A stretch of DNA of 64,000 nt from Methylovorus sp. MM2 (GTDB taxonomy: Bacteria > Pseudomonadota > Gammaproteobacteria > Burkholderiales > Methylophilaceae): assembly GCF_001648895.1 (NCBI RefSeq), contig NZ_LXUF01000001.1, forward strand, positions 744,001 through 808,000, read 5' to 3'. Of this stretch, positions 8,751-18,047 are shown piece by piece. The notes under the pieces were generated by a model, which saw only the letters and a program-made list of their open reading frames with translations, had not been told where the DNA came from and ran no database searches. A program made the translations under genes and the position numbers. Positions within the stretch are counted from its first letter, which is position 1; each line of letters begins with the position of its first letter.

Positions 8751-9521
8751 TTAACCGAACTTGCCTGTGATGTAATCTTCTGTTTCCTTGCGGGTCGGGT
8801 TGGTGAATATCTTATCTGTATCACCATACTCGATCAGCTCGCCCAGATACATATACGCTGTGTAGTCAGAAACACGCGCAGCTTGCTGCATGTTGTGCGT
8901 CACGATCACGATCGTATAGTCAGACTTCAGCTCATTGATCAGTTCTTCAATGCGTGCCGTTGAGATCGGGTCAAGCGCAGAACATGGCTCATCCAACAAC
9001 AACACGTCTGGTTTTACCGCAATACCGCGGGCAATACATAGACGCTGTTGCTGACCACCAGAAAGACTTGCGCCATTCTGGTTGAGCTTGTCTTTCACTT
9101 CATTCCACAAGGCGGCTTTTTTGAGTGCCCATTCGACACGCTGATCCATCTCGAATTTTGGCAGACGCTCGTACAGCTTGATGCCATATGCTACGTTGTC
9201 GTAGATTGACATCGGGAATGGTGTTGGTTTTTGGAACACCATGCCGATACGAGCGCGTAGCAAGTTCAAGTCTTGGCTTGGATCAAGGATATTCTGACCA
9301 TCAAGATGAATCTCACCTTCAGCACGTAGCTTTGGGTAAAGCTCATACATACGGTTGAATGTACGTAACAGCGTAGATTTACCACAGCCGGAAGGGCCGA
9401 TGAAAGCAGTTACCTTGCCACTTGGAATGGACAAGCTGATGTTTTTCAGTGCATGGAACTTACCGTAGTAAAAGTTCAAGTCATGCGTTGAAAGCTTTGG
9501 AGTAAGAGTTTGTGTAGACAT
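8751..9521 (-). CDS. pstB: Phosphate ABC transporter ATP-binding protein PstB
   Basis: A 256-residue ATPase of the high-affinity phosphate importer, on the cytoplasmic face of PstCA. Walker [10 protein letters not shown] is at residues 42-50; the Q-loop ([14 protein letters not shown]), signature LSGGQQQRL, Walker B VLLLDEP and switch His (VTHNMQQAA) are all intact. [14 protein letters not shown] is characteristic of PstB rather than other ABC ATPases. It is the last gene of pstSCAB, 17 bp after pstA, and is followed directly by a strong terminator. No phoU or phoBR follows in the window. Confidence 0.98.
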   Translation of the reverse strand: MSTQTLTPKLSTHDLNFYYGKFHALKNISLSIPSGKVTAFIGPSGCGKSTLLRTFNRMYELYPKLRAEGEIHLDGQNILDPSQDLNLLRARIGMVFQKPTPFPMSIYDNVAYGIKLYERLPKFEMDQRVEWALKKAALWNEVKDKLNQNGASLSGGQQQRLCIARGIAVKPDVLLLDEPCSALDPISTARIEELINELKSDYTIVIVTHNMQQAARVSDYTAYMYLGELIEYGDTDKIFTNPTRKETEDYITGKFG

Positions 9522-9538
9522 GTAAATTTAATCCTGGG

Positions 9539-10396
9539 TTAGTTTGAAGCCGGGCCGGGACGGAACACGAAACGTGCCAGAATATTCAAACCAAGCACAA
9601 ATAGAGTAATCAATAGAGCGCCAGCCCATGCAAGGTGCTGCCAATCTTCATAAGGGCTCATCGCGAACTGGAATATGACTACAGCAAGACTTGCCATAGG
9701 CCCATTCAGGTCAGCACTGAAGAACTGGTTGTTCAATGCTGTGAATAGTAACGGTGCAGTTTCACCACTGATCCGCGCAACTGCCAGCAGCAGACCTGTC
9801 AACATACCTGCACGCGCTGCCCGGTAGACCACCATTGTGACGACTTTCCACTGTGGTGAACCAAGTGCCGATGCCGCTTCACGTAAATTACTTGGCACTA
9901 ATTGCAGCATGTTTTCAGTCGTACGAACTACCACTGGTAATACGATCAATGAAAGTGCGATTGCGCCAGCCCAGCCTGAAAAGTGACCGATGCGGTGCAC
10001 CGCGACTTCGTAAACGAATAAACCGATGACGATAGAAGGTGCCGATAACAAAATGTCATTGATGAAGCGGGTTGCAGGTGCCAGCCAGCCATCTTTGCCA
10101 AATTCAGCAAGGTAGGTACCAGCCATGATGCCAATCGGTGTGCCAATCAGCGTCGCCACAGTCACCATGTACAGGCTACCCGTGATGGCATTCAGCAGGC
10201 CGCCGGAGTTTCCTGGTGGAGGGGTATTCTTTGTGAATACATCCATACTGAGATAGCTAAGGCCGTTACTAAACAATGTCCATAATATCCAGACCAGAAA
10301 GGTCAGGGCAAACACAACGGTAACGACAGATAAACCAATAGTAAAGGCATTGGTCAATCGGCGCCCCATGTAACGGCGGTTATTAAAATTACTCAT
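9539..10396 (-). CDS. pstA: Phosphate ABC transporter permease PstA
   Basis: A 285-residue inner-membrane permease with six predicted TM segments and the binding-protein-dependent transport EAA loop ([15 protein letters not shown]) that docks Pst[19 protein letters not shown] and the [10 protein letters not shown] segment are typical PstA features. The gene overlaps the end of pstC by 4 bp (10393-10396), indicating translational coupling, and PstA forms a heterodimer with PstC as the translocation channel. Confidence 0.97.
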   Translation of the reverse strand: MSNFNNRRYMGRRLTNAFTIGLSVVTVVFALTFLVWILWTLFSNGLSYLSMDVFTKNTPPPGNSGGLLNAITGSLYMVTVATLIGTPIGIMAGTYLAEFGKDGWLAPATRFINDILLSAPSIVIGLFVYEVAVHRIGHFSGWAGAIALSLIVLPVVVRTTENMLQLVPSNLREAASALGSPQWKVVTMVVYRAARAGMLTGLLLAVARISGETAPLLFTALNNQFFSADLNGPMASLAVVIFQFAMSPYEDWQHLAWAGALLITLFVLGLNILARFVFRPGPASN

Positions 10397-11457
10397 GATT
10401 GTTTACCTTCACGTGCAGACAGGCGAATCAGTAGGAGTTTAGCAAACGCCAGCACGATGAACGTGATAACGAACAGCGTCATACCCAGTGTGATCAGGGA
10501 TGACGTATAAACATCGCCAACAGCTTCTGTGAATTCATTCGCAAGTGCAGAAGAAATTGTGTTGCCTGGCATCAACAGTGATGCCGAGAGCTCGTGTGCA
10601 TTGCCGATCACGAATGTGACCGCCATCGTTTCACCAAGCGCGCGGCCAAGGCCTAGCATGATGCCACCGACGACACCGATCTTGGTATAGGGCAATACGA
10701 TGTTGCGTAAAACCTCCCAAGTTGTTGCACCTAAGCCGTATGCAGACTCTTTTAGCATTGGCGGTACCACTTCAAACACATCACGCATCACTGAGGATGT
10801 GAATGGGATGACCATGATCGCTAAAATAATCCCTGCCGTCAGCATGCCGATACCCATGGCTGGACCTTCGAATATCACGCCAATGAATGGCAGGCTGCCT
10901 AAGTGGTCGTTGATCCAAGGTTGACCGTGGTCTGCAAAAAATGGTGCAAACACGAATAAACCCCACATGCCGTAGATGATGCTTGGAATACCTGCCAGTA
11001 ATTCAATCGCGATACCTAAAGGGCGTTTGAGCCATGTCGGTGATAATTCAGTGATGAACATCGCGATACCGAAACTGACAGGAATACCGATCAACATGGC
11101 GATCGCTGCGGTGACTAATGTACCGAAGATCGGAACAAGTCCACCAAACTGAACGGTGACCGGGTTCCATGCATCACTAAGGAAAAAAGAAGAGCCAAAT
11201 ACTTTGAGTGCAGGCAAGCTGGCGATGAACAGCGTTGCCATAATGGCAAACATGGTACTAAAGACAAGAAATGCGAATAGCATGGTGCTATTCCTGAATA
11301 TCTTATCTAGAAACGCACCCAGATTAACTTTTCGCTTGTTTGCCATCGACATCGCATGTGACTCTTTAGTGTTTGATTGCAATGAAAAACCCGCGGGGGC
11401 TATTACTGCTTCACCCGCCGCGAACTTTTTCTCTAGGTTGTCATTATAGGAGGACAT
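10393..11457 (-). CDS. pstC: Phosphate ABC transporter permease PstC
   Basis: A 354-residue inner-membrane permease, the partner of PstA. After an unusually long hydrophilic N-terminal stretch (about 55 residues before the first TM, ending near [13 protein letters not shown]) it has the expected TM segments, the PstC motif [19 protein letters not shown] and an EAA loop ([15 protein letters not shown]). [17 protein letters not shown] is near-invariant in PstC. It starts 13 bp after pstS. The first ~35 residues are not typical, and an internal ATG ([10 protein letters not shown]) is a possible alternative start. Confidence 0.96.
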   Translation of the reverse strand: MSSYNDNLEKKFAAGEAVIAPAGFSLQSNTKESHAMSMANKRKVNLGAFLDKIFRNSTMLFAFLVFSTMFAIMATLFIASLPALKVFGSSFFLSDAWNPVTVQFGGLVPIFGTLVTAAIAMLIGIPVSFGIAMFITELSPTWLKRPLGIAIELLAGIPSIIYGMWGLFVFAPFFADHGQPWINDHLGSLPFIGVIFEGPAMGIGMLTAGIILAIMVIPFTSSVMRDVFEVVPPMLKESAYGLGATTWEVLRNIVLPYTKIGVVGGIMLGLGRALGETMAVTFVIGNAHELSASLLMPGNTISSALANEFTEAVGDVYTSSLITLGMTLFVITFIVLAFAKLLLIRLSAREGKQS

Positions 11458-11470
11458 GCTTTAATTTGCA

Positions 11471-12535
11471 TCACTCTGACCAGATTGCAGAACCATCTTT
11501 GGCTTTTAGATTGCTTTTCCAAGATGCTTCGATCAACTGGATAACGTTAGCTGGCATTGGTACATAATCTAAACCTTTAGCCATTGTGCCGCCGTTCTTG
11601 TAAGCCCAATCAAAGAACTTCAGAACTTCAGTACCGATTTGTGGCTTGTCTTGTGACTTTTGCAGCAGAATGAATGTTGCACCAGCGATAGGCCAAGTAG
11701 CTTTACCTGGTTCGTTAGTCAGAATCTCGTAGAAGCCAGGTGCTTTATCCCATGCAGCGTATTGAGCAGCTGATTGGAAGCTTTCGATACTTGGCTTAAC
11801 GAATTCACCTTCACGGTTTTGCATTGTTACGTATGGCAGGCCATTTTGTTTAGCATAAGCATACTCAACATAACCGATCGAGAACTTAACGCGCTGTGCA
11901 TAAGAAGCAACACCTTCGTTACCCTTGCCGCCAATACCAGTAGGCCATGCAACTGACGTATCTGCACCTACTTTGTCATTCCACTCTTTGCTTACTTTTG
12001 ATAAGTAGTTAGCAAAAACGAATGTTGTACCTGAACCGTCAGAGCGATGCACTACAGTGATGTTAGCATCAGGCAATGCAAGGCTAGGGTTAAGTGCCTT
12101 AATGGAAGGATCGCTCCATTTAGTGACTTTTTTCAGGAAAATGTTAGCCAATACTTCGCCGCTTAGACGCAGGTCACCATTTTCTACACCAGGAATATTT
12201 ACAACAGGCACTACACCACCAACAACGGTAGGGAACTGGACCAGATTGCTTGCTTCAAGTTCTGCTACAGTCAAAGGCTTGTCAGAAGCACCGAAATCCA
12301 CTGTCTTATTCTGGATCTGTTTGATACCACCACCAGAACCGATAGATTGATAGTTAAGTTTAACGCCAGTTTTACCATTGTATGCGTCAGCCCATTTGGC
12401 ATAAATCGGATACGGGAAAGTGGCGCCAGCGCCAGTGATGTCCACTGCGAATGCGCTTGTTGCCAATACACCTGTTGCCATAGTGAAGCTGATGGTAGCA
12501 AGCATGCACTTTAGCGTGCGATTCAAAATTTGCAT
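11471..12535 (-). CDS. pstS: Phosphate-binding periplasmic protein PstS
   Basis: A 354-residue substrate-binding protein. A Sec signal peptide of about 30 residues (ending ATSAFA) precedes VDITGAGATFPYPIYAKW, the classic mature N-terminus. Phosphate-contacting motifs are visible: GATFPYP, GSGGGIKQ with FGASDKPL, and HRSDGSGTTFVFANYLS. It lacks a lipobox, so it is soluble periplasmic. It is the first gene of pstSCAB and is preceded by a PHO box and -10 element (12603-12636), so induction by phosphate starvation through PhoB is expected. Confidence 0.98.
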   Translation of the reverse strand: MQILNRTLKCMLATISFTMATGVLATSAFAVDITGAGATFPYPIYAKWADAYNGKTGVKLNYQSIGSGGGIKQIQNKTVDFGASDKPLTVAELEASNLVQFPTVVGGVVPVVNIPGVENGDLRLSGEVLANIFLKKVTKWSDPSIKALNPSLALPDANITVVHRSDGSGTTFVFANYLSKVSKEWNDKVGADTSVAWPTGIGGKGNEGVASYAQRVKFSIGYVEYAYAKQNGLPYVTMQNREGEFVKPSIESFQSAAQYAAWDKAPGFYEILTNEPGKATWPIAGATFILLQKSQDKPQIGTEVLKFFDWAYKNGGTMAKGLDYVPMPANVIQLIEASWKSNLKAKDGSAIWSE

Positions 12536-12602
12536 TTATTTCTCCTGATTATTTCAGCATGAATTGGTCGAGGTTTTTTGCTCAACATGAATTACCTCGA
12601 GC

Positions 12603-12636
12603 ATCATAAAATTAAATTATGACAGTATTGTGACGA
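12603..12636 (-). promoter_or_regulatory. PHO box and -10 element of the pst operon
   Basis: On the minus strand: TCGTCAC-AATA-CTGTCAT (12636 to 12619), two 7-bp repeats with a 4-bp spacer matching the PhoB consensus. Ten bases further on is TATGAT (12608-12603) as a -10 hexamer. In Pho promoters the box replaces the -35 element at about this spacing. It starts 84 bp upstream of pstS. Confidence 0.85.
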
Positions 12637-12702
12637 ATATTGCATTAACTATTACCAAACAGATTGAGTAAGTGAGGGTGCGTGCGGGATTAGGCTTTAA
12701 TG

Positions 12703-12708
12703 TATAAT
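12703..12708 (+). promoter_or_regulatory. Putative -10 element for prfB
   Basis: A perfect TATAAT hexamer 32 bp upstream of the prfB ATG. I see no good -35 at the expected distance, so this is a partial promoter call. Confidence 0.45.
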
Positions 12709-12740
12709 CGCAGGTCTTGTAATCAGGCTATATTAGTGTA

Positions 12741-13845
12741 ATGGAAGCTGAACAACTTAACCTCATCGCCAACCGTCTTACAGACTTGGCAGAGCGTAAC
12801 CAAGCCCTTCGGGGGTATCTTTGACTTCGAAACCAAACAACAGCGTTTGGAGGAAGTCTCTCAGCTATTAGAAGACCCAACTATTTGGAACGACAACGAA
12901 CGTTCACAAAAGCTGGGTAAAGAGCGTCGCGAGCTCGAGCTTGTAGTCAAAGCGTTAAGCGAAGTCGAAAATGGCTTGCGCGATAGCCGCGAATTATTCG
13001 ATATGGCGCGCGAAGAGAATGACGACGAAACCTTGCTCGGTGTACAAGCCGATGGCGAAGCGATTGAAAAACGTGTAGCTGAGATGGAATTTCGCCGCAT
13101 GTTTTCCAATCCTATGGACCCGAATAACTGTTTTATCGAGTTTCAATCAGGTAGCGGTGGTACTGAAGCGCAAGACTGGGCGGGTATGTTATTCCGCATG
13201 TATCTACGGTACTGTGAGCGCAAAGGCTTCAAGGTCGAAGTGCTGGAAGAGTCTGAGGGTGATATCGCGGGTATCAAGGGCGCTTCTATTAAAGTATCCG
13301 GCGATTATGCCTATGGCACATTACGCACAGAGAGTGGTGTGCATCGCCTAGTACGCAAATCACCGTTCGACTCGAATGCCAAGCGCCATACGTCATTTGC
13401 CAGCGTCCAGATTTTCCCCGAAGTTGATGATTCGATCGAAATCGAGATCAATCCGGCGGATCTGCGTATCGATACTTATCGTGCCAGTGGTGCTGGTGGT
13501 CAGCACATCAATAAGACAGATTCTGCGGTGCGTATCACTCATATCCCGACGAATACAGTAGTGCAGTGTCAGAATGACCGTTCTCAACACCGTAACAGAG
13601 CTGAGGCGATGAATATGTTGAAAGCGCAGTTGTATGCACTTGAGTTACGTAAGCGTAACGAAGAGAAGCAGGCGTTGGAAGATTCCAAGACCGATATCGG
13701 CTGGGGGCATCAGATCCGCAGTTATGTACTCGATCAGTCGCGCATCAAGGATCTTCGTACCAATGTCGAGATCGGTAATACACAAGGTGTGCTGGATGGT
13801 GACCTTGATCCATTTATATCTGAGAGTTTGAAGCAGGGAGTGTAG
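12741..13845 (+). CDS. prfB: Peptide chain release factor 2 (programmed +1 frameshift)
   Basis: RF2, recognising UGA and UAA. It is encoded in two frames: ATG at 12741 through CTT ending 12821, an in-frame TGA at 12822-12824, then GAC from 12823 onward to the TAG at 13843. The product is 367 residues, the normal RF2 length. The slippery site CTT TGA C is preceded by an internal Shine-Dalgarno-like CGGGGG at the standard distance, as in E. coli. RF2 motifs are present: SPF ([15 protein letters not shown]) for stop reading and GGQ ([16 protein letters not shown]) for peptide release. lysS follows 2 bp after the stop, an order common in proteobacteria. Confidence 0.97.
12810..12825 (+). other. 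RF2 programmed ribosomal frameshift site
   Basis: C-GGGGG-TAT-CTT-TGA-C. When RF2 is scarce the ribosome pauses at UGA and slips +1 on CTT, helped by pairing of the G-run with the anti-Shine-Dalgarno. This gives autoregulation of RF2 and is a known mechanism. Confidence 0.95.
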
Positions 13846-13847
13846 CA

Positions 13848-15362
13848 GTGAGCGAACAGCAAAACCCGATTGAAGTGGTTGCACAGGATGAAAACCATGT
13901 GATCGCAGAGCGCCGTGAGAAATTAAAGGTGCTGCGTTCGCAAGGCGTTGCCTTCCCGAATGATTTCAAGCCAACCCATCAGGCTAAGCCATTACATGCA
14001 GCTTATGGCGAGCAGGATAACGAATCTTTAGACCCACAAGCCATTGAAGTGCGCGTAGCGGGCCGCATGATGCTCAAACGCGTGATGGGTAAAGCGAGCT
14101 TTGCAACGATTCAAGATACTTCCGGCAGGATTCAGCTCTTTATCTCCAAAGAGAATATCGGTGAAGATATTTACGAATCTTTCAAAAAATGGGATATGGG
14201 CGACATCGTCGCTGCAGTTGGCTTTCTATTCAAGACTAAAACAGGTGAGTTGTCAGTCAAGGTGAATGAATTAAGACTGTTAACCAAGTCTCTACGTCCA
14301 TTGCCCGAGAAATTCCACGGCTTGAGCGATCAGGAGACCAAGTATCGTCAGCGTTATGTTGATTTGATTGTTTCAGACGATACTCGCCAAACGTTTATCG
14401 ACCGTAGCAAGATCGTGTCGGCTATTCGTGGATTTATGTTGCAGAACGAGTTTCTTGAGGTAGAGACGCCGATGTTGCATCCGATTCCTGGCGGTGCGTC
14501 AGCCAAGCCTTTCAAGACGCACCATAATGCGCTTGATATGGAAATGACTTTGCGCATCGCGCCTGAGCTTTACCTCAAACGTCTGATCGTCGGCGGCTTT
14601 GAGCGTGTGTTCGAGATTAATCGTAATTTCCGTAATGAAGGCTTGAGCGTTCGCCATAATCCAGAATTCACGATGATGGAATTCTATGCGGCTTACACAG
14701 ACTACCAATGGCTGATGGATTTTACAGAAAACTGTATACGTACTGCTGCGATTGCTGCGCGGGGTACTGCGGTACTTACCTATCAAGGGCGTGAACTCGA
14801 TCTGAGTAAACCATTCCAGCGTCTGACTATCGTAGGTGCGATTCAAAAATATGCGCCTCAATATACTTTGGCGCAATTGAGCGATGCTGCTTACTTGCGT
14901 ACCGAGCTGTTGAAATTCGGTGTTAAGGCTTTTGAGCATGCAGGTTTGGGCGCGTTGCAATTGGCATTGTTTGAAGAGACCGCTGAAAGCCAGCTTTGGG
15001 AGCCGACTTATATCATCGACTACCCTGTGGAAGTGTCGCCCCTTGCCCGTGCTTCAGACAGTAACTCTGAGATCACTGAGCGTTTTGAATTATTTGTGAC
15101 AGGCCGCGAGATTGCGAATGGTTTCTCAGAGTTGAATGATGCGGAAGATCAGGCCGCGCGGTTCCAAGCGCAAGTTGCCGCGAAAGAGGCGGGTGATGAT
15201 GAGGCAATGTATTACGACGCTGACTTCATTCGTGCATTGGAGTACGGTATGCCACCGACTGGCGGCTGCGGTATTGGTATCGATCGATTAGTGATGATGT
15301 TAACGGATAGCCCGAGCATCCGCGATGTAATCCTCTTCCCGCATATGCGTCCCGAGGCTTGA
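13848..15362 (+). CDS. lysS: Lysyl-tRNA synthetase, class II
   Basis: A 504-residue cytoplasmic class II aminoacyl-tRNA synthetase charging tRNA-Lys. An N-terminal OB-fold anticodon-binding domain (about residues 60-150; [21 protein letters not shown]) precedes the catalytic core with motif 1 ([16 protein letters not shown]), motif 2 ([21 protein letters not shown]) and motif 3 ([13 protein letters not shown]). It starts with GTG 2 bp after prfB, with GGGAG inside the end of prfB as Shine-Dalgarno, so the two genes are an operon. Family length is normal and all motifs are intact. Confidence 0.98.
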   Translation: MSEQQNPIEVVAQDENHVIAERREKLKVLRSQGVAFPNDFKPTHQAKPLHAAYGEQDNESLDPQAIEVRVAGRMMLKRVMGKASFATIQDTSGRIQLFISKENIGEDIYESFKKWDMGDIVAAVGFLFKTKTGELSVKVNELRLLTKSLRPLPEKFHGLSDQETKYRQRYVDLIVSDDTRQTFIDRSKIVSAIRGFMLQNEFLEVETPMLHPIPGGASAKPFKTHHNALDMEMTLRIAPELYLKRLIVGGFERVFEINRNFRNEGLSVRHNPEFTMMEFYAAYTDYQWLMDFTENCIRTAAIAARGTAVLTYQGRELDLSKPFQRLTIVGAIQKYAPQYTLAQLSDAAYLRTELLKFGVKAFEHAGLGALQLALFEETAESQLWEPTYIIDYPVEVSPLARASDSNSEITERFELFVTGREIANGFSELNDAEDQAARFQAQVAAKEAGDDEAMYYDADFIRALEYGMPPTGGCGIGIDRLVMMLTDSPSIRDVILFPHMRPEA

Positions 15363-15613
15363 TCGAAGGGCTGATCGCTCTAACTTGTTGGGATAAGGTG
15401 ACAATAGATTGCCTATGAAATCAAAAGGCTATGCCTAACGCTACAATAAATGTCGTGCGATTGAGACGTTTATTGGTCGTGAAAATAATTGTATTTTTGT
15501 AGTTAATTGATTTTATTAACTAATTTCCGTGGGCATGGCGCTTGCTGGTAGGGTTTAGGTGACTGCGTAAGTTTTTACGTAATCTTCATTCACTATCATC
15601 ATTGAGGTCTCTC

Positions 15614-16231
15614 ATGTTAAACAAACAAGGTCTTTTCAGTCGCGGTCAAGCTGATAACTCATCAGCTGCTGCCCGCCCACCAGTCCACTCATCTCTTTCT
15701 TCACTTAATGCGCAAACGACAAATGGCACGCAAAGTAAATCTGCATCTGCACTGATGCCCGGTCATCAGGCTGCGCTTGAGTCTGCGACTTCTGTTTCAT
15801 CCCCTTCAATAGCGGAGTTCAAGGCCACGACCGATGTCAAAGCGATTACCGGTAGCCGGTTGATCGTAGGGCCGGACGTTAAGTTGAAAGGCGCTGAGAT
15901 TCAAGATTGCGATACCTTAGTGGTAGAAGGTCGCGTAGAGGCGACCATGGATAGTCGCGTGATCCAGATCGCAGAGCATGGTGCGTTCTCAGGTAAAGTC
16001 GGCATCGATGTTGCAGAAATTTTCGGTAACTTTGAGGGCGAGTTGACTGCTCGTAGTCAGTTGATCATCCATGCTAGCGGGCGTGTCAGTGGCAAAATTC
16101 GTTATGGCAAAATATTCATAGAAGAAGGTGGGCAACTTTCAGGTGATATTGCTGCGATTACAGCTGAAAGCGGATCTAAAAAAGTCGGTAGTGTGATTGC
16201 CAGCACTTCCAGTACCCAAATCAATCATTAA
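15614..16231 (+). CDS. Bactofilin family (polymer-forming cytoskeletal) protein
   Basis: A 205-residue bactofilin. The N-terminal ~75 residues are Ser/Ala-rich and likely disordered; the core (about 80-185) is the DUF583 beta-helix with repeating turns (SRLIVGPDVKLKG, LVVEGRVEATMDS, GRVSGKIRYGKIFI, GGQLSGDI). Bactofilins self-assemble into filaments without nucleotide and act in cell shape or envelope organisation. I chose the ATG at 15614, which has GAGG six bases upstream, over an in-frame TTG at 15602. No M23 peptidase partner is adjacent, unlike in many bactofilin loci. The flanking genes are lysS and the porin, 252 bp and 233 bp away. Confidence 0.9.
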   Translation: MLNKQGLFSRGQADNSSAAARPPVHSSLSSLNAQTTNGTQSKSASALMPGHQAALESATSVSSPSIAEFKATTDVKAITGSRLIVGPDVKLKGAEIQDCDTLVVEGRVEATMDSRVIQIAEHGAFSGKVGIDVAEIFGNFEGELTARSQLIIHASGRVSGKIRYGKIFIEEGGQLSGDIAAITAESGSKKVGSVIASTSSTQINH

Positions 16232-16248
16232 CATGTCTTAAATCTTTG

Positions 16249-16278
16249 ATAGGCTTTTTATTCGACTAAAAAGCCTAT
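16249..16278 (+). terminator. Stem-loop downstream of the bactofilin gene
   Basis: A perfect 12-bp stem (ATAGGCTTTTTA / TAAAAAGCCTAT) with a TTCGAC loop, 17 bp after the stop codon. It lacks an immediate T-tract, so terminator function is likely but not certain. Confidence 0.65.
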
Positions 16279-16379
16279 TAGGTTCACTTTTTAGTCCAAT
16301 CTATATTAGGTGTTCAAGCATTTAGCTAGCACCTAATCTCTTGTTGTTTTTTTGCAACACAAGATGGCAAAGTTTTTAA

Positions 16380-16413
16380 TCGTCATCAATCTGTCATATT
16401 CAATCCTCAGAAT
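16380..16413 (+). promoter_or_regulatory. PHO box of the phosphate-selective porin gene
   Basis: TCGTCAT-CAAT-CTGTCAT (16380-16397), two 7-bp repeats with a 4-bp spacer, nearly the same as the pstS box. A weak -10 (CAGAAT, 16408-16413) follows after 10 bases. It predicts PhoB activation of the porin at 16465. Confidence 0.8.
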
Positions 16414-16464
16414 CACTCCCGTGTTGAAGTTCAACCAAACGATTTCTTAACTGGGAGTTATTTA

Positions 16465-17919
16465 ATGAAAAGTATCAAATTACGTGGCATCTGTGCTGCG
16501 GTAACTGGGGCGTTGTTAATGAGCTTTGGCGTGAATGCCATGGCAGATAGTACAGATGATCTATTGCAAACACTGATCTCAAAAGGTGTGTTGACAGAAG
16601 AAGAGGGCGCGCAACTATTGCGTGGCCGTGATACAGAAAAAGCGAAAAAGAAAGACGAAATCAAAGCAACGTTCAAGGACGGCATTGGTTTTGAATCTGG
16701 AGATAAGCAACATGCTATCTCTGTAAATGGTCGCGTTCAGTTGGATTATCGTAATTTTGGTGAACAAGATGCCCAAACTGCCGATACGTTTGATGTACGC
16801 CGCGCATTTATGACTGTAAAAGGTAAGTTCTATAACGATTACGATTTCAATATCACGGCTGACTTTGGGTCAACTACTAATAATAGTCAATTGGACGAAG
16901 CTTATTTCGGTATTAATTGGTGGGATCAAGCACGTTTCCGCTTTGGTCAATTCAAGATGCCATTTGGTCTTGAACAAAATACAAGTGATATTTTCACTGA
17001 CTTCCAAGAGCGTAGCTTGGTAGATAGCTTAACTCCTGGTAAAGAGCGCGGTGCGATGGTATTTGGTGTTCCAACCAAAGGTGTTTACTATGGTTTAGCA
17101 GCATCAACAGGCCGTGGCAAGAACGTGAATAATATTGATACTCAAGTTGAAGGTTTGGATGTCATAGGCCGTGCAACAGTCAACTTCGCTGAGATTATGG
17201 GTATTGGTGATACGGTTTACCATGTCGGCGGTGGTATTTCACGCGGTGATATTTCCCCAAGACAACAAACTAATGGCGCAGCTCTTGCCAACTTTGCTGC
17301 ATCATCTGGCAGAACTGAATCACGCGGCTTAACATTCTTCACACCAACTGCATTTACTAGTTTGGCTGATGATGAGTTGACTCGCACACGCTATGGTATT
17401 GAAGGTGCTGTTGCAATGGGCCCTGTGAAATTCCAAACAGAATGGATCAAGCACAATTACGATGGCAAAACTGCTGGTAACGTATCTTTTGATAAAGATA
17501 TCAAAGCTTGGTATGCATCTTTAAACTGGATGGTAACGGGTGAAAGCTTTGCCTCAACTTATAAAGATGGTAACTGGGGTCGTATCAAACCTAAGAGTGA
17601 TTTCATTCACCCAAGTGCTGGTTATGGGATAGGTGCTGTTGAGTTAAGTTTGCGTTACTCAGACTTTGATGGCGGTGACTTTGCAACGGGCTCTTCTCCT
17701 GCAGGTACTGGTAACGTTGCTGCAAATAATCCAACAGGTGCTCATGCTTGGACTGCTGGTGCACAATGGATACTTAATCCTAATACACGTCTTGTCTTGA
17801 ACTATGTCACAACTAAGTTTGAAGATGGCAGTATTGCTTACGCCAATAACCAAGGTGCTGCTCTTGGCCGTACTGATGAAGAAAAAGCGATCACAATGCG
17901 TGCTCAGTTTGACTTCTAA
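16465..17919 (+). CDS. Phosphate-selective porin, OprP/OprO family
   Basis: A 484-residue outer-membrane beta-barrel. A Sec signal of about 27 residues (ending NAMA) is followed by a short helical segment (DLLQTLISKGVLTEEEGAQLL) typical of OprP/OprO-like porins, then the barrel (VNGRVQLDYRNF, RRAFMTVKGKFYNDYDFNIT, FRFGQFKMPFGLEQ) ending in a C-terminal Phe (MRAQFDF) as required for BAM insertion. It would admit phosphate, polyphosphate or another anion. A PHO box directly upstream supports phosphate. It is monocistronic, with a strong terminator after it. Confidence 0.92.
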   Translation: MKSIKLRGICAAVTGALLMSFGVNAMADSTDDLLQTLISKGVLTEEEGAQLLRGRDTEKAKKKDEIKATFKDGIGFESGDKQHAISVNGRVQLDYRNFGEQDAQTADTFDVRRAFMTVKGKFYNDYDFNITADFGSTTNNSQLDEAYFGINWWDQARFRFGQFKMPFGLEQNTSDIFTDFQERSLVDSLTPGKERGAMVFGVPTKGVYYGLAASTGRGKNVNNIDTQVEGLDVIGRATVNFAEIMGIGDTVYHVGGGISRGDISPRQQTNGAALANFAASSGRTESRGLTFFTPTAFTSLADDELTRTRYGIEGAVAMGPVKFQTEWIKHNYDGKTAGNVSFDKDIKAWYASLNWMVTGESFASTYKDGNWGRIKPKSDFIHPSAGYGIGAVELSLRYSDFDGGDFATGSSPAGTGNVAANNPTGAHAWTAGAQWILNPNTRLVLNYVTTKFEDGSIAYANNQGAALGRTDEEKAITMRAQFDF

Positions 17920-17966
17920 AAAATTAAATCTAGTGCCATTTTTGGTCTAGTTTAAATGCAACAATT

Positions 17967-17995
17967 AAAAAGCCTACTTCGAGTAGGCTTTTTTT
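17967..17995 (+). terminator. Rho-independent terminator after the porin gene
   Basis: Stem AAAAAGCCTACT / AGTAGGCTTTTT with a TCG loop and a trailing T-run, 48 bp after the porin stop. Confidence 0.92.
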
Positions 17996-18047
17996 ATGTT
18001 TTAATTAGGGACGTGTTTAGCAACTGTTTAATACTTAAATCGGTCCC

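Noticed and set aside
12847-13845. prfB as a shorter 332-residue gene starting at 12847
   Set aside because: The upstream frame from 12741 with the CTT TGA C frameshift site gives the normal RF2 N-terminus and length.
14499-14960. Open frame of 153 codons on the minus strand
   Set aside because: Entirely within lysS, whose class II motifs are intact; no independent support.
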